A stretch of DNA of 64,000 bases from Bacteroidota bacterium (GTDB taxonomy: Bacteria; Bacteroidota; Bacteroidia; Flavobacteriales; Flavobacteriaceae): NCBI GenBank assembly GCA_029557895.1, contig JAKQHT010000008.1:1-64000 (forward strand), in the 5' to 3' direction. Made by a program: the position numbers and the translations under genes. Shown here piece after piece: positions 26,219-33,944 of this stretch. Positions within the stretch are counted from its first letter, which is position 1; each line of letters opens with the position of its first letter. Below the pieces are notes generated by a model. The model saw nothing but the letters and a program-made list of their open reading frames with translations. It ran no database searches and had not been told where the DNA came from.

Positions 26219-26257
26219 CAAATATAATACCTTATTTTAAATCAGTCTAAATAAGAT
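26219..26257 (-). promoter_or_regulatory. Promoter and putative iron-responsive operator of the haem locus
   Basis: On the minus strand TATATTTG (26219-26226) is a perfect -7 element 18 bp before the receptor ATG. Directly upstream, CTTATTTTAA (26231-26240) and TCTAAATAAG (26246-26255) form an 8-of-10 inverted repeat over the -33 region. It lies between the divergent receptor and DUF6607 genes and resembles AT-rich Fur-type operators; the regulator is inferred. Confidence 0.5.
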
Positions 26258-26294
26258 ATCGTTTTTTTCAATTAATTTTAAAATCACCTAATAA

Positions 26295-27200
26295 ATGAAA
26301 CACTCTGTTTTTATTACAGTACTATCGACCGTATTTGTAATTAACCTCAATGCCCAAAACAAAAAATCACAGGATCAAAAAGCTATCAAAAGCATGTGCG
26401 GATGTCATGAAGTGACCTTCAACTTTGCCGAAACTTTTGAATATTCCAACGATTCCACCTACCAACCGTCACAGACCAAGGTTGACAAGGGAATCGAGTG
26501 GGTCACGCTGTTGGAAGATTCAGACAACAAAATCGTTCTGCAACACCTGCTCGTGGTTGGTCCTGCAGAAAAACCAATGGTACTAAAGCACTGGAGACAA
26601 GATTGGCAATACGAAAACACCGAACTTTATACCTATGACCATGACAATAAATGGCACTATACCAATTTGCCAAAAAACCAGGTCAAAGGACAATGGACCC
26701 AAAAAGTGTTTCAGGTGGACGATAGCCCAAGATACGAAGGTTCAGCTACTTGGGTACATGTGGATGGCAGGAGCTATTGGGAAAACACCGCGGATGCGCC
26801 GCTTCCTCGACGCGAATACACTAAACGTGCCGACTATAACGTAACCGTCAGGACCAACCGACAAGAGATAACAAAGGACGGATGGATCCACGACCAGGAC
26901 AATGACAAGGTCATCCGCCAAGAAGGTAAAGCAGATATTCTCCTTGCCAAAGAAAAAGGCTACAATACCTATATAAAGATCGATGACGCCAAGTGCAAGT
27001 CAGCACAAGAATATTGGAACAAAAACCAAGACAAATGGGCGACAGTGCGCGCAAAATGGGATGAAATATTTTCCCGTAAAAAAGATTTGACATTGGAATT
27101 AAAGGTGGACAATAAAGACCTGTTCAAATATCTTAATGATAATGACAACTATAATTCCGCAGAAGAAATAGATCCGTTAATAGAATCATTCGTGAAATAA
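26295..27200 (+). CDS. DUF6607 family exported protein
   Basis: 301 aa, signal peptide of about 21 residues (ends LNAQNKK). The mature part opens with an IKSMCGCHEVTFNFAETFEY motif and contains HWRQDWQYEN and RREYTKRADYNV, features of DUF6607 proteins. No enzymatic motif. Divergent from the haem receptor and first of a four-gene run, it is probably part of the same iron-linked regulon. Function unknown. Confidence 0.78.
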   Translation: MKHSVFITVLSTVFVINLNAQNKKSQDQKAIKSMCGCHEVTFNFAETFEYSNDSTYQPSQTKVDKGIEWVTLLEDSDNKIVLQHLLVVGPAEKPMVLKHWRQDWQYENTELYTYDHDNKWHYTNLPKNQVKGQWTQKVFQVDDSPRYEGSATWVHVDGRSYWENTADAPLPRREYTKRADYNVTVRTNRQEITKDGWIHDQDNDKVIRQEGKADILLAKEKGYNTYIKIDDAKCKSAQEYWNKNQDKWATVRAKWDEIFSRKKDLTLELKVDNKDLFKYLNDNDNYNSAEEIDPLIESFVK

Positions 27201-27201
27201 T

Positions 27202-28677
27202 ATGATGAAAAAAATAGTTTTATTAACCGTTGTATCATTATTGTTCCAAACTGCATTTTCGCAAGACAACGTTTTTTTGGATCGCAAATTTTGGGATACC
27301 ATGCCCGACATTAAGGCTATTGACCAAAAAATAAAGGAAGGCAACGACATTGCCCAAGCCAACAGCAACAATTTTGACGGCGTGGTCTATGCAATCTTGC
27401 AAAACGCACCCAATGCCACTATCGAGTATGCCATTTCAAAAAAGGGCAATGATGTGAACAAGCTGACCCACGACGGCAGGACATATATTTTCTGGGCGGC
27501 ATACAAGGGTAATGTGCCATTGATGGAATACCTTTTGAAAAAAGGCGCCAAAACCCACCTTACAGACGACAAAGGCAATACGATTCTCAATTTTGCTGCA
27601 GGCTCCGGTCAAACCAATACCAAGGTGTACGATCTGATGTTGGCCAATGGAGCCAATCTGAAAGAGGATTTGACACCTTCCGGAGCCAATGCCTTATTGC
27701 TGGCAGTGCCTTACGACAAGGATTTTCAGCTTGTCAACTATTTTATATCCAAAGGATTGGATTTGAAAAGTACGGACGCCTATGGAAATGGTGCGTTCAA
27801 TTATGTCGCCAGGACAGGAAACATCGATTTGATGGATCAATTGCTCGGAAAAGATGTAAAAGCTAATGACAATGCATTCATTTTTGCAGCTCAAGGGACG
27901 CGTAGCAGTAGCAATGGTATCGAAGTTTACAAATATTTGGAAAAAGTGGGATTAAATCCAAAAACAGTTTCAAAAGATGGTCAAAACCCACTTCACATTT
28001 TGGCTTCACGCTCCAAAGATTTGGAAATTATCGGTTTTTTTGTTGATAAAGGCGTGGATGTCAACCAAGCCGATGCAGATGGCAACACACCATTCTTGAA
28101 CGCCGCAAGCCGAAACTCGCTGGAGGTAACAACATTGCTGTCCAAAACAATCAAAGACATCAACCACAAAAACAAAAAAGGCGCATCGGCTTTGAGTATG
28201 GCAGTTGCACACAACACGCCGGAAGTGGTAGATTTTCTTTTGAAAAACAAAGCTGATGTTTCGGTTGTGGATACCGATGGATACGATTTGTCAAACTATT
28301 TGGTACAATCATTTTCTATTGATAAAACGGACGATTTCAAGCAAAAGCTGAATTTGCTCCAACAAAGTGGTTTTCAATTTGGGACAGCTCAAGCCAATGG
28401 TGACACCCTTTGCCATCTTGCCCTGAAGAAAAACGATGTAGAGGTCTTGAAATACTTCCAAACGTTCAATGCCGATGTCAACGCAAAAAACAACGAAGGC
28501 TACACCCCGCTACACCTTGCAGCCATGAGAGCTACTGATGTTGGCATACTCAAATACCTTGTTTCCATAGGTGCAAAAAAAGGTGCTGTAACAGATTTTG
28601 GAGAGACGGCTTATGATTTGGCATCTGAAAACGAGATCCTAAAACAAGGTAAAGCGTCAATTGACTTTTTAAAATAA
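27202..28677 (+). CDS. Exported ankyrin-repeat protein
   Basis: 491 aa. Signal peptide, then about 12 ankyrin repeats (for example DGRTYIFWAAYKGNVPLMEYLLKKG, YTPLHLAAMRATDVGILKYL). It starts 1 bp after the DUF6607 stop, so it is translationally coupled. A periplasmic ankyrin protein in an iron-uptake operon suggests a protein-binding or protective role, but no specific partner can be named. Confidence 0.88.
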   Translation: MMKKIVLLTVVSLLFQTAFSQDNVFLDRKFWDTMPDIKAIDQKIKEGNDIAQANSNNFDGVVYAILQNAPNATIEYAISKKGNDVNKLTHDGRTYIFWAAYKGNVPLMEYLLKKGAKTHLTDDKGNTILNFAAGSGQTNTKVYDLMLANGANLKEDLTPSGANALLLAVPYDKDFQLVNYFISKGLDLKSTDAYGNGAFNYVARTGNIDLMDQLLGKDVKANDNAFIFAAQGTRSSSNGIEVYKYLEKVGLNPKTVSKDGQNPLHILASRSKDLEIIGFFVDKGVDVNQADADGNTPFLNAASRNSLEVTTLLSKTIKDINHKNKKGASALSMAVAHNTPEVVDFLLKNKADVSVVDTDGYDLSNYLVQSFSIDKTDDFKQKLNLLQQSGFQFGTAQANGDTLCHLALKKNDVEVLKYFQTFNADVNAKNNEGYTPLHLAAMRATDVGILKYLVSIGAKKGAVTDFGETAYDLASENEILKQGKASIDFLK

Positions 28678-28691
28678 GATAACAGGCGCAA

Positions 28692-28724
28692 GTGGTCGAG
28701 AGCTTTTTGGGAGGTCTCGACCAC
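28692..28724 (+). other. Strong intra-operon hairpin
   Basis: GTGGTCGAGA (28692-28701) pairs perfectly with TCTCGACCAC (28715-28724) around a 13-base loop, with partial extension outward (AGGCGCAA / TTTGCCCC). No T-run follows, so it is not a classical terminator. It sits in the 100-bp gap between the ankyrin and DUF2271 genes and may stabilise or process the mRNA. Confidence 0.65.
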
Positions 28725-28777
28725 ATTTGCCCCATCTATGGATGAACGCAATGCGACAACTCAACAATATCAACTAA

Positions 28778-29263
28778 ATGAAACTAAAACATATCACATT
28801 CTTAAGTTTGCTTTTTGTACTAATGATGTCCCACACGACACAGCTGCCATCCACAAAATACAAGTGCATGATACAGATGACCAATTACACCGGTGAAGGT
28901 GCTTATGTGGTCATCTCGCTGATTGACCCAAAGGGCAACTATGAAAAAACACTTTATGTGCAGGGCGACGATGCCCAATGGTACAACACCATAGAAGCCT
29001 GGTGGAAGAATTTTTATGGCAAAAAGCGAACAAGTCTCGATGCCATTACCGGGGCAACCATTGCCGGTGGCGGGCGCTCCGTGAGCGTTATCGATATTGA
29101 AGACACAAAGATAGATACCGGTTACAAAATCCGATTTGAGACTGCTGTTGAAGACAAAGAATACCATCGGTCCGATGTGGAATTTGAACTGACATCCGAA
29201 AGTATTAAAAGTAAGGTAGATGGCACAGGGTACATTCGCTATGTGCGGATGATGCCGAACTAA
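28778..29263 (+). CDS. DUF2271 domain exported protein
   Basis: 161 aa. Leader (residues 1-19) then a single DUF2271 domain: YKCMIQMTNYTGEGAYVVIS ... DAITGATIAGGGRSVSV. These proteins accompany PepSY-domain and FAD/flavodoxin reductases. The PepSY reductase gene begins 10 bp later. Probably periplasmic; the GATxAGGG segment may hold a cofactor or ligand, but that is unproven. Confidence 0.85.
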   Translation: MKLKHITFLSLLFVLMMSHTTQLPSTKYKCMIQMTNYTGEGAYVVISLIDPKGNYEKTLYVQGDDAQWYNTIEAWWKNFYGKKRTSLDAITGATIAGGGRSVSVIDIEDTKIDTGYKIRFETAVEDKEYHRSDVEFELTSESIKSKVDGTGYIRYVRMMPN

Positions 29264-29273
29264 TTTTGACAAC

Positions 29274-31463
29274 ATGACCATTTCCATTTGGAGATATAGC
29301 CATCTTGCTTTGGCCATATCTTCTTTTGTTTTTATATTTCTTGCTTCCGTTACCGGGATCATTTTGGCATTTGAACCCATTTCGGAGCAAATACGACCTT
29401 ATAAAACAGAGGGCTTTAACAGCGTCACGTTGGCTGAAACCATCGATGCTTTCAAATCCAATTATCCTGAAGTCATCAGTCTTGAAGTGGATTCTAACCA
29501 ATTTGTGTCTGCTTTGGCCATCACTACAGAGGGCGAATCGCTCAATGGCTATTTCAATCCAATAACCGCCGAATATCTTGACAAGAAAATTGAGCCATCC
29601 CTATTTTTTCAATGGGTAACAAATTTTCACAGATCGCTGTTCCTCAAAGGTACAGGACGTTTTTTTGTTGGTCTTTGTTCCTTTTTGCTCTTCTTGATAG
29701 CCTTTACGGGAAGTGTCCTGATCATAAAACGCCAACGAAGCTTCAAGAGGTTCTTTTCAAGGATTGTAAACGACAATTTTGCCCAATATTGGCATGTGGT
29801 TTTAGGGCGATTGTCACTGATCCCAATCATCATCATTACACTTACTGGCGTTTATTTGTCTTTGGAAAAGTTTGATGTGCTTCCGGAGAGCGTCAACCGG
29901 CATCAAATTGATTTCGACCATCTTTCCCAAACACCAAAACTTGCTGTCAGCGAAATTCCGGTTTTCAGGGATACCAAACTTTCGGAAGTTCTGTCTGTGG
30001 AATTTCCCTTTTCGGAATTGGTTGATGATTATTATACCATCAAGTTGAAAGATAGGGAAATAGTGGTCAATCAGTTCAATGGTGAGATTTTAAGCGAGAT
30101 GGAGGATTCGTTGCTCACGAAGTTCTCCAATTTGAGCCTGACACTTCACACCGGAAAAGGAAGCATTTTGTGGTCAATAGTTTTGGCAGTTGCCTCTGCG
30201 AATATTCTATTCTTCATTTATTCGGGGTTTGCGATGACCTTGAAGCGCCGTAGGGCAAAATTAAAAAACAAACACAAAAAAAATACCTGCGAGTATGTTA
30301 TCTTGGTGGGTTCTGAAAACGGCGGAACACTGCCGTTTGCAAATGCCTTGCAGCAACAACTCTTGGCACTTGGAAAACGTGTTTACATTGCAGAATTGAA
30401 CAAATATTCAAAATTTAAAAAGGCCGAACATCTTGTGGTTATGACCTCTACCTATGGCGAGGGCGAAGCACCGACCAACGCAAACAAGTTTTTACAGCGT
30501 TTGGAGCACATCGAACAAAAACACGATTTCAGTTTTTCGGTTGTCGGCTTTGGGTCTCTTGCCTATCCTGATTTTTGCAAATTTGCCTTTGATGTCGATG
30601 CAGCATTTTTAAGGCAAAATAGGGCTCAATTGCTTCCACCATTTACCATTAATGATAAATCGTTTGAAAGTTTTGAGCAATGGGCGCAATTGTGGTCAGA
30701 GAAAGTTGGTTTGGACCTAACTATTCCCAAAGAAAATCTGGTATCACGGCCAAAACACACCAAATGTTTTGAAATCGTTTCAAAAACCAAGGTTGAAGAC
30801 AATCCTGACAATACATTTCTTATGACTCTAAAGCCAAAGCAAAGCACGCATTTTAACTCTGGAGATTTGCTTTCGGTCTATCCTAAAAATGATTATCGTG
30901 AACGCTTGTATTCCATCGGGAAGGTCAATGGCAACATCCAGTTGAGCGTCAAATATTATGAAAACGGACTGGGTTCAACGTATCTCAACAATTTCAAAGT
31001 TGGCGATACATTCAAGGCACGATTGATCGAAAACGCACATTTTCACTTGCCCACAAAAGCGTCAAAAATTATCATGATTTCCAACGGAACAGGTGTGGCG
31101 CCTTTCTTGGGAATGTTGCACGGCAACAAAAAACATATCGTAGCTGAAATGTATTTCGGAATTCGTACAGAACAATCCTTTCAACTCTACCAATCACAGT
31201 TGAATCGGCTCCTGAAATCAAAAAATCTCACAAAACTGAATGTGGCTTTTTCGCAACAAAACGAAAAGGTGTATGTTCAGGATCTACTGGAAAGAGATGG
31301 CGAATCCATCGCAAAGGGCTTGGAACAAAAAGCTGTAATTATGATTTGCGGTTCTTTGGCGATGTATAAAGATGTGATGGAAACTTTGAACACGATTTGC
31401 ATGAAATATAACGACAAGCCGTTAAGCGCGTATTCAAAACAAATTAAATCGGATTGTTATTAG
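29274..31463 (+). CDS. PepSY membrane domain fused to flavodoxin and NADPH-flavin reductase
   Basis: 729 aa. Residues of about 1-335 form a PepSY_TM region with four membrane helices (near 10-32, 125-150, 172-196, 308-328). Residues 345-480 are a flavodoxin-like domain (ILVGSENGGTLPFANAL, TSTYGEGEAPTNA). The rest is a ferredoxin-reductase-like module with RLYSIGK (FAD), SNGTGVAPFLG (NADPH) and ICGSLAMYKDV. The layout carries electrons from NADPH across the inner membrane. With the haem/iron locus it is probably a ferric or haem reductase. Its last 20 bases overlap the convergent cvpA gene. Confidence 0.88.
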   Translation: MTISIWRYSHLALAISSFVFIFLASVTGIILAFEPISEQIRPYKTEGFNSVTLAETIDAFKSNYPEVISLEVDSNQFVSALAITTEGESLNGYFNPITAEYLDKKIEPSLFFQWVTNFHRSLFLKGTGRFFVGLCSFLLFLIAFTGSVLIIKRQRSFKRFFSRIVNDNFAQYWHVVLGRLSLIPIIIITLTGVYLSLEKFDVLPESVNRHQIDFDHLSQTPKLAVSEIPVFRDTKLSEVLSVEFPFSELVDDYYTIKLKDREIVVNQFNGEILSEMEDSLLTKFSNLSLTLHTGKGSILWSIVLAVASANILFFIYSGFAMTLKRRRAKLKNKHKKNTCEYVILVGSENGGTLPFANALQQQLLALGKRVYIAELNKYSKFKKAEHLVVMTSTYGEGEAPTNANKFLQRLEHIEQKHDFSFSVVGFGSLAYPDFCKFAFDVDAAFLRQNRAQLLPPFTINDKSFESFEQWAQLWSEKVGLDLTIPKENLVSRPKHTKCFEIVSKTKVEDNPDNTFLMTLKPKQSTHFNSGDLLSVYPKNDYRERLYSIGKVNGNIQLSVKYYENGLGSTYLNNFKVGDTFKARLIENAHFHLPTKASKIIMISNGTGVAPFLGMLHGNKKHIVAEMYFGIRTEQSFQLYQSQLNRLLKSKNLTKLNVAFSQQNEKVYVQDLLERDGESIAKGLEQKAVIMICGSLAMYKDVMETLNTICMKYNDKPLSAYSKQIKSDCY

Positions 31464-31995
31464 TGGTTTCGGTTTCTGGAATTTCTTCTTCAAAAGTCTC
31501 CTCCAATTCCTTTTTCATTTCCAAAATCGCAGGAAAAATCATTGGCACCAAGGATTTCACGGGATTGTAAAGCACGGAATCTTCAATGGTTTCTTCATTG
31601 GTAAACAGAATGGCCCGATTCATACTGTCAAAAACAATCAATACAACGCTCAAGATCACGGTGATTTTCAAAGCCCCAAACAAGCCACCCAGTATTTTGT
31701 TTACAATGCCCAAAGCTGCAAAATCTGCAAGTTTGGTAAGTGCTTTCCCGGCAAGGGCTATCACAAATACGATGATGATAAACGTGATGGCAAATGCAGC
31801 AATATTGATGGTATTTTCGTTCCAATCTGTTTTGTTGCCCAAAAGCCCGGCGGCATAATTGCTAAAATGTATGGCACCATAAACACCCGCTACCAAGGCA
31901 ACCAAAGAGGCAATTTCCACAAATAAGCCTTTCACCATACCACTTACAAGCCCAATAAGGATCGGTGCCACCAAAATGATGTCCAAAACATTCAT
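31444..31995 (-). CDS. CvpA family membrane protein
   Basis: 183 aa with four membrane helices (about 4-22, 26-46, 63-86, 105-125): NVLDIILVAPILIGLVSGMVKGL and KILGGLFGALKITVILSVVL are CvpA signatures. The C-terminal tail is acidic and polar. The family is linked to envelope homeostasis and colicin V export; the exact role is unknown. A -7 element (TATATTTG, minus strand 32013-32020) precedes it. Confidence 0.88.
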   Translation of the reverse strand: MNVLDIILVAPILIGLVSGMVKGLFVEIASLVALVAGVYGAIHFSNYAAGLLGNKTDWNENTINIAAFAITFIIIVFVIALAGKALTKLADFAALGIVNKILGGLFGALKITVILSVVLIVFDSMNRAILFTNEETIEDSVLYNPVKSLVPMIFPAILEMKKELEETFEEEIPETETTNNNPI

Positions 31996-32012
31996 GCCTT
32001 TCAGAATTTTAT

Positions 32013-32020
32013 CAAATATA
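32013..32020 (-). promoter_or_regulatory. -7 element of the cvpA promoter
   Basis: TATATTTG on the minus strand, 17 bp upstream of the ATG. No well-spaced TTG was found at -33. Confidence 0.4.
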
Positions 32021-32087
32021 AGTTAACTTTGCGAGAATTAAATATTAAGAAAGAATTGAACAGTAACTTCAATATTCGGTTTCGACT

Positions 32088-32444
32088 ATGTCAAGAGACG
32101 AACAATTAAAACAACGCTGGGAACTTGTGGTCCAGAAACTATCGGCGCAGTTTGCCGAAGGAGATATATTGGACCTGGATGCTATCATATACTTGATCGG
32201 TGTTCAGGAACTTGGACAATTCCACCGGACTTTCAAAAAAGACCACAAGCTCGATCTGATGCACATCGCCATCTGCCGCCTTTTGGAACCATACGGCTAT
32301 TATGAATTTGATTTTTATGATGAAGACAAATGGCCCCATTATAAAATTAAAGAACAATTGCCTAATCTTAAGGCTGGTGAGCAGAGCGTTCTGATGAAAG
32401 AAGCCATTGTCAACTATTTTTTGGAATCAAAATATATCGAATGA
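32088..32444 (+). CDS. Conserved hypothetical protein next to cvpA/pheS
   Basis: 118 aa, soluble, mainly helical (ELGQFHRTFKKDHKLDLMHIAICRLL; YEFDFYDEDKWPHYK). No known fold identified. In related genomes, as far as I recall, such a gene lies between cvpA and pheS. Here about 1.5 kb of accessory DNA separates it from pheS. Confidence 0.75.
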   Translation: MSRDEQLKQRWELVVQKLSAQFAEGDILDLDAIIYLIGVQELGQFHRTFKKDHKLDLMHIAICRLLEPYGYYEFDFYDEDKWPHYKIKEQLPNLKAGEQSVLMKEAIVNYFLESKYIE

Positions 32445-32460
32445 TTTATAAATTGCAAAT

Positions 32461-32491
32461 TTTGTTTTATCAGTTAAAAATCATAGATTTG
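32461..32491 (+). promoter_or_regulatory. Bacteroidota promoter (TTTG-N19-TAGATTTG)
   Basis: TTTG (32461-32464), exactly 19 bp, then TAGATTTG (32484-32491) matches the -33/-7 consensus. The ATG of the split lipoprotein gene is 23 bp downstream (32515). After the cassette insertion this promoter now reads straight into the cassette gene at 32550. Confidence 0.75.
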
Positions 32492-32540
32492 CAACTAACC
32501 TAAATCAATTTATCATGAAAAAAGCAGTTTTATTTTTGAG

Positions 32541-33478
32541 TTGTACACAATGCAAAAAAACATCATCTATATATTAATATTTCTGATTAGTTCAGTAAGT
32601 TTTGGTCAAAAAATCAAAACAATAACTGAATTCAGAAAAGATAAAGACAGCTTAATCAAAACTCGTAAAACCGAATTTGACAAGTCCGGCAATCTAACGA
32701 AAGAAGTTAAATTTGGTGGTTATGATGCTGTTTCAAAAACGTTAAGAAACAAAAACCGAATTATTAATTATCGGAACGGGAAAAAAAATATTGAATATAA
32801 TTGTGAAGATTTTGTCGCGAAAGACACTTGTGTAATTCGCTCATTTTCTACTTACGAATACAATCCAAAAACTAAAGTGGAGAAACAGACAAAATTCGAA
32901 CCTGACTCGCTAATTCGTTTTATTCGAGAGATAAAAACGGAAAAAAATATTAGGATTTCAAAAACAAATTCGTGGGATTTTAATCCTGTTAAAGTGCCTG
33001 ATTTTGAAAAGGCAGTAATTTTAACTGACACATCGTATTTTGATAAAAAGAACCGATTAACAAAACGAGTGAATTATAACAGCCGAGAAAAAAAACCATA
33101 TATCGAAAAGTATGTTTACTCAAAGAATAAATATACTTATCAAACCATTGGCACTGCACGAGATACTGTTCTCACTTACGATTATACCGAATTACAAAAG
33201 AAAGCTGATAAGAATAGTATAGATTACAAGTTCAATACTGATGATAATTACGAATACGAAATTGAATATTATTGAGGAAAGCACTGTGTACAACAATGTA
33301 TAAAAAAAATAGGGCAAGTAAGTGCTAAACCCAATATTTCAGGCGTATTTGCGAGGTCGCCAAATCTTTTGATTTGGCTTTTAGAAGAATAAAATAAAAC
33401 AAAATGCAAAAGATTTGGCTTGTGGATAATCCGAAAGGTAATTGCTTATTTACAGCCCTACTTCTTTTATACTAAACG
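32541..33478 (+). mobile_element. Integron-type gene cassette inserted outside an array
   Basis: A 938-bp unit with one gene (32550-33275) and a 3' attC-like site. Both boundaries fall at G/TT, the integron crossover point (G32540/TTGTAC and G33478/TTTTTT). The cassette start GTTGTACACA (32540-32549) is the exact reverse complement of the left box of its own site (TGTGTACAAC, 33285-33294), extending to 13 of 14. There are no target duplications, unlike a transposon. The empty site would have been AGTTTTTTAAC. No integrase gene is in the window. Confidence 0.78.
32550..33275 (+). CDS. Exported hypothetical protein carried by the cassette
   Basis: 241 aa from ATG 32550. Residues 1-19 are a signal peptide (IYILIFLISSVSFG-QK). 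The mature protein is Lys/Tyr-rich and beta-rich with repeated short motifs (KSGNLTKEVKF; KKNRLTKRVNYN), reminiscent of MORN/YD-like strands, but no family is recognised. AT-rich like many cassette genes. The start codon lies only 10 bases into the cassette, so it depends on an external promoter, here that of the disrupted lipoprotein gene. Confidence 0.7.
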   Translation: MQKNIIYILIFLISSVSFGQKIKTITEFRKDKDSLIKTRKTEFDKSGNLTKEVKFGGYDAVSKTLRNKNRIINYRNGKKNIEYNCEDFVAKDTCVIRSFSTYEYNPKTKVEKQTKFEPDSLIRFIREIKTEKNIRISKTNSWDFNPVKVPDFEKAVILTDTSYFDKKNRLTKRVNYNSREKKPYIEKYVYSKNKYTYQTIGTARDTVLTYDYTELQKKADKNSIDYKFNTDDNYEYEIEYY

Positions 33479-33484
33479 TTTTTT
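33288..33484 (+). other. attC-like site 4 (197 bp)
   Basis: Left box GTACAAC (33288-33294), then an arm AATGTATAAAAAAAATAGGGC. Right arm GCCCTACTTCTTTTATAC (33455-33472), then TAAAC and GTTTTTT (33478-33484). The arms pair at about 17 of 19 positions. An internal hairpin (GCCAAATCTTTTGATTTGGC near 33360-33380) lies in the loop. Longer than sites 1 and 2, but the same GCACTGT lead-in occurs before the left boxes of sites 2 and 4. Confidence 0.72.
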
Positions 33485-33876
33485 AACTTTAATTTTTACT
33501 TCTTGTAGCAACGACGATGATAGTTCGTCCCAACAAGATCCAGTTATTGGAACATGGAAATACTACAAATATTACGCAAATAGTGTGGAAATACCTTTGT
33601 CGGAATGTGAAAAACAAAAAACCATTGTTTTTAGGTCTGATAATACTCTTGATTTTGAATTTTATGAAGAAAATGAATCGGGTACTTGTGTGTTAGTACT
33701 AGAACTTGAAGGTACTTGGTCAAACGAGGGAGGAAATGTGTATGCTATGGACTTTGGAGAAGGTCCATCAAATCAAGTCTTGACCTTTGAAAGCAACACT
33801 TTCTATATTGAAGATGTCATCGAAGATACCACGTATAGAGTAGTCTATAAAAGAAATTAAATCACTACAAACATAG

Positions 33877-33903
33877 CGCCTTCTCAAATGAAGGCGTTTT
33901 TTT
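33877..33903 (+). terminator. Rho-independent terminator
   Basis: CGCCTTC (33877-33883), loop TCAAAT, GAAGGCG (33890-33896), then seven T. Ends the lipocalin-like lipoprotein gene. Confidence 0.85.
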
Positions 33904-33918
33904 ATGGCCAAAAATTCC

Positions 33919-33926
33919 TAAATTTG
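33919..33926 (+). promoter_or_regulatory. -7 element of pheS
   Basis: TAAATTTG, 18 bp before the pheS ATG. No clear -33 TTG because the preceding terminator occupies that region. Confidence 0.4.
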
Positions 33927-33944
33927 CATTCATTTTTTTGAGGT

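Larger units (their letters stand above)
32515..33860 (+). pseudogene. Lipocalin-like lipoprotein gene split by a gene cassette
   Basis: The start of the gene (32515-32540: MKKAVLFL plus two bases) and its body (33479-33860) are separated by 938 bp. Joining G32540 to T33479 restores one uninterrupted frame: MKKAVLFLS-FLTLIFTSC-SNDDDSSS, a textbook lipoprotein signal with lipobox FTSC. It continues into a lipocalin-like domain (DPVIGTWKYYKYY ... LEGTWSNEGGNVY ... TYRVVYKRN). In the present state translation from 32515 stops after 20 codons. The 3' part has no proper start and is probably not made as a lipoprotein. A terminator follows at 33877. Confidence 0.8.

Noticed and set aside
32541-33478. 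Transposon or MITE as explanation for the inserted segment
   Set aside because: No target duplication and no terminal inverted repeats at the outer edges. The start instead pairs with an internal box of the 3' palindrome, as in cassettes.
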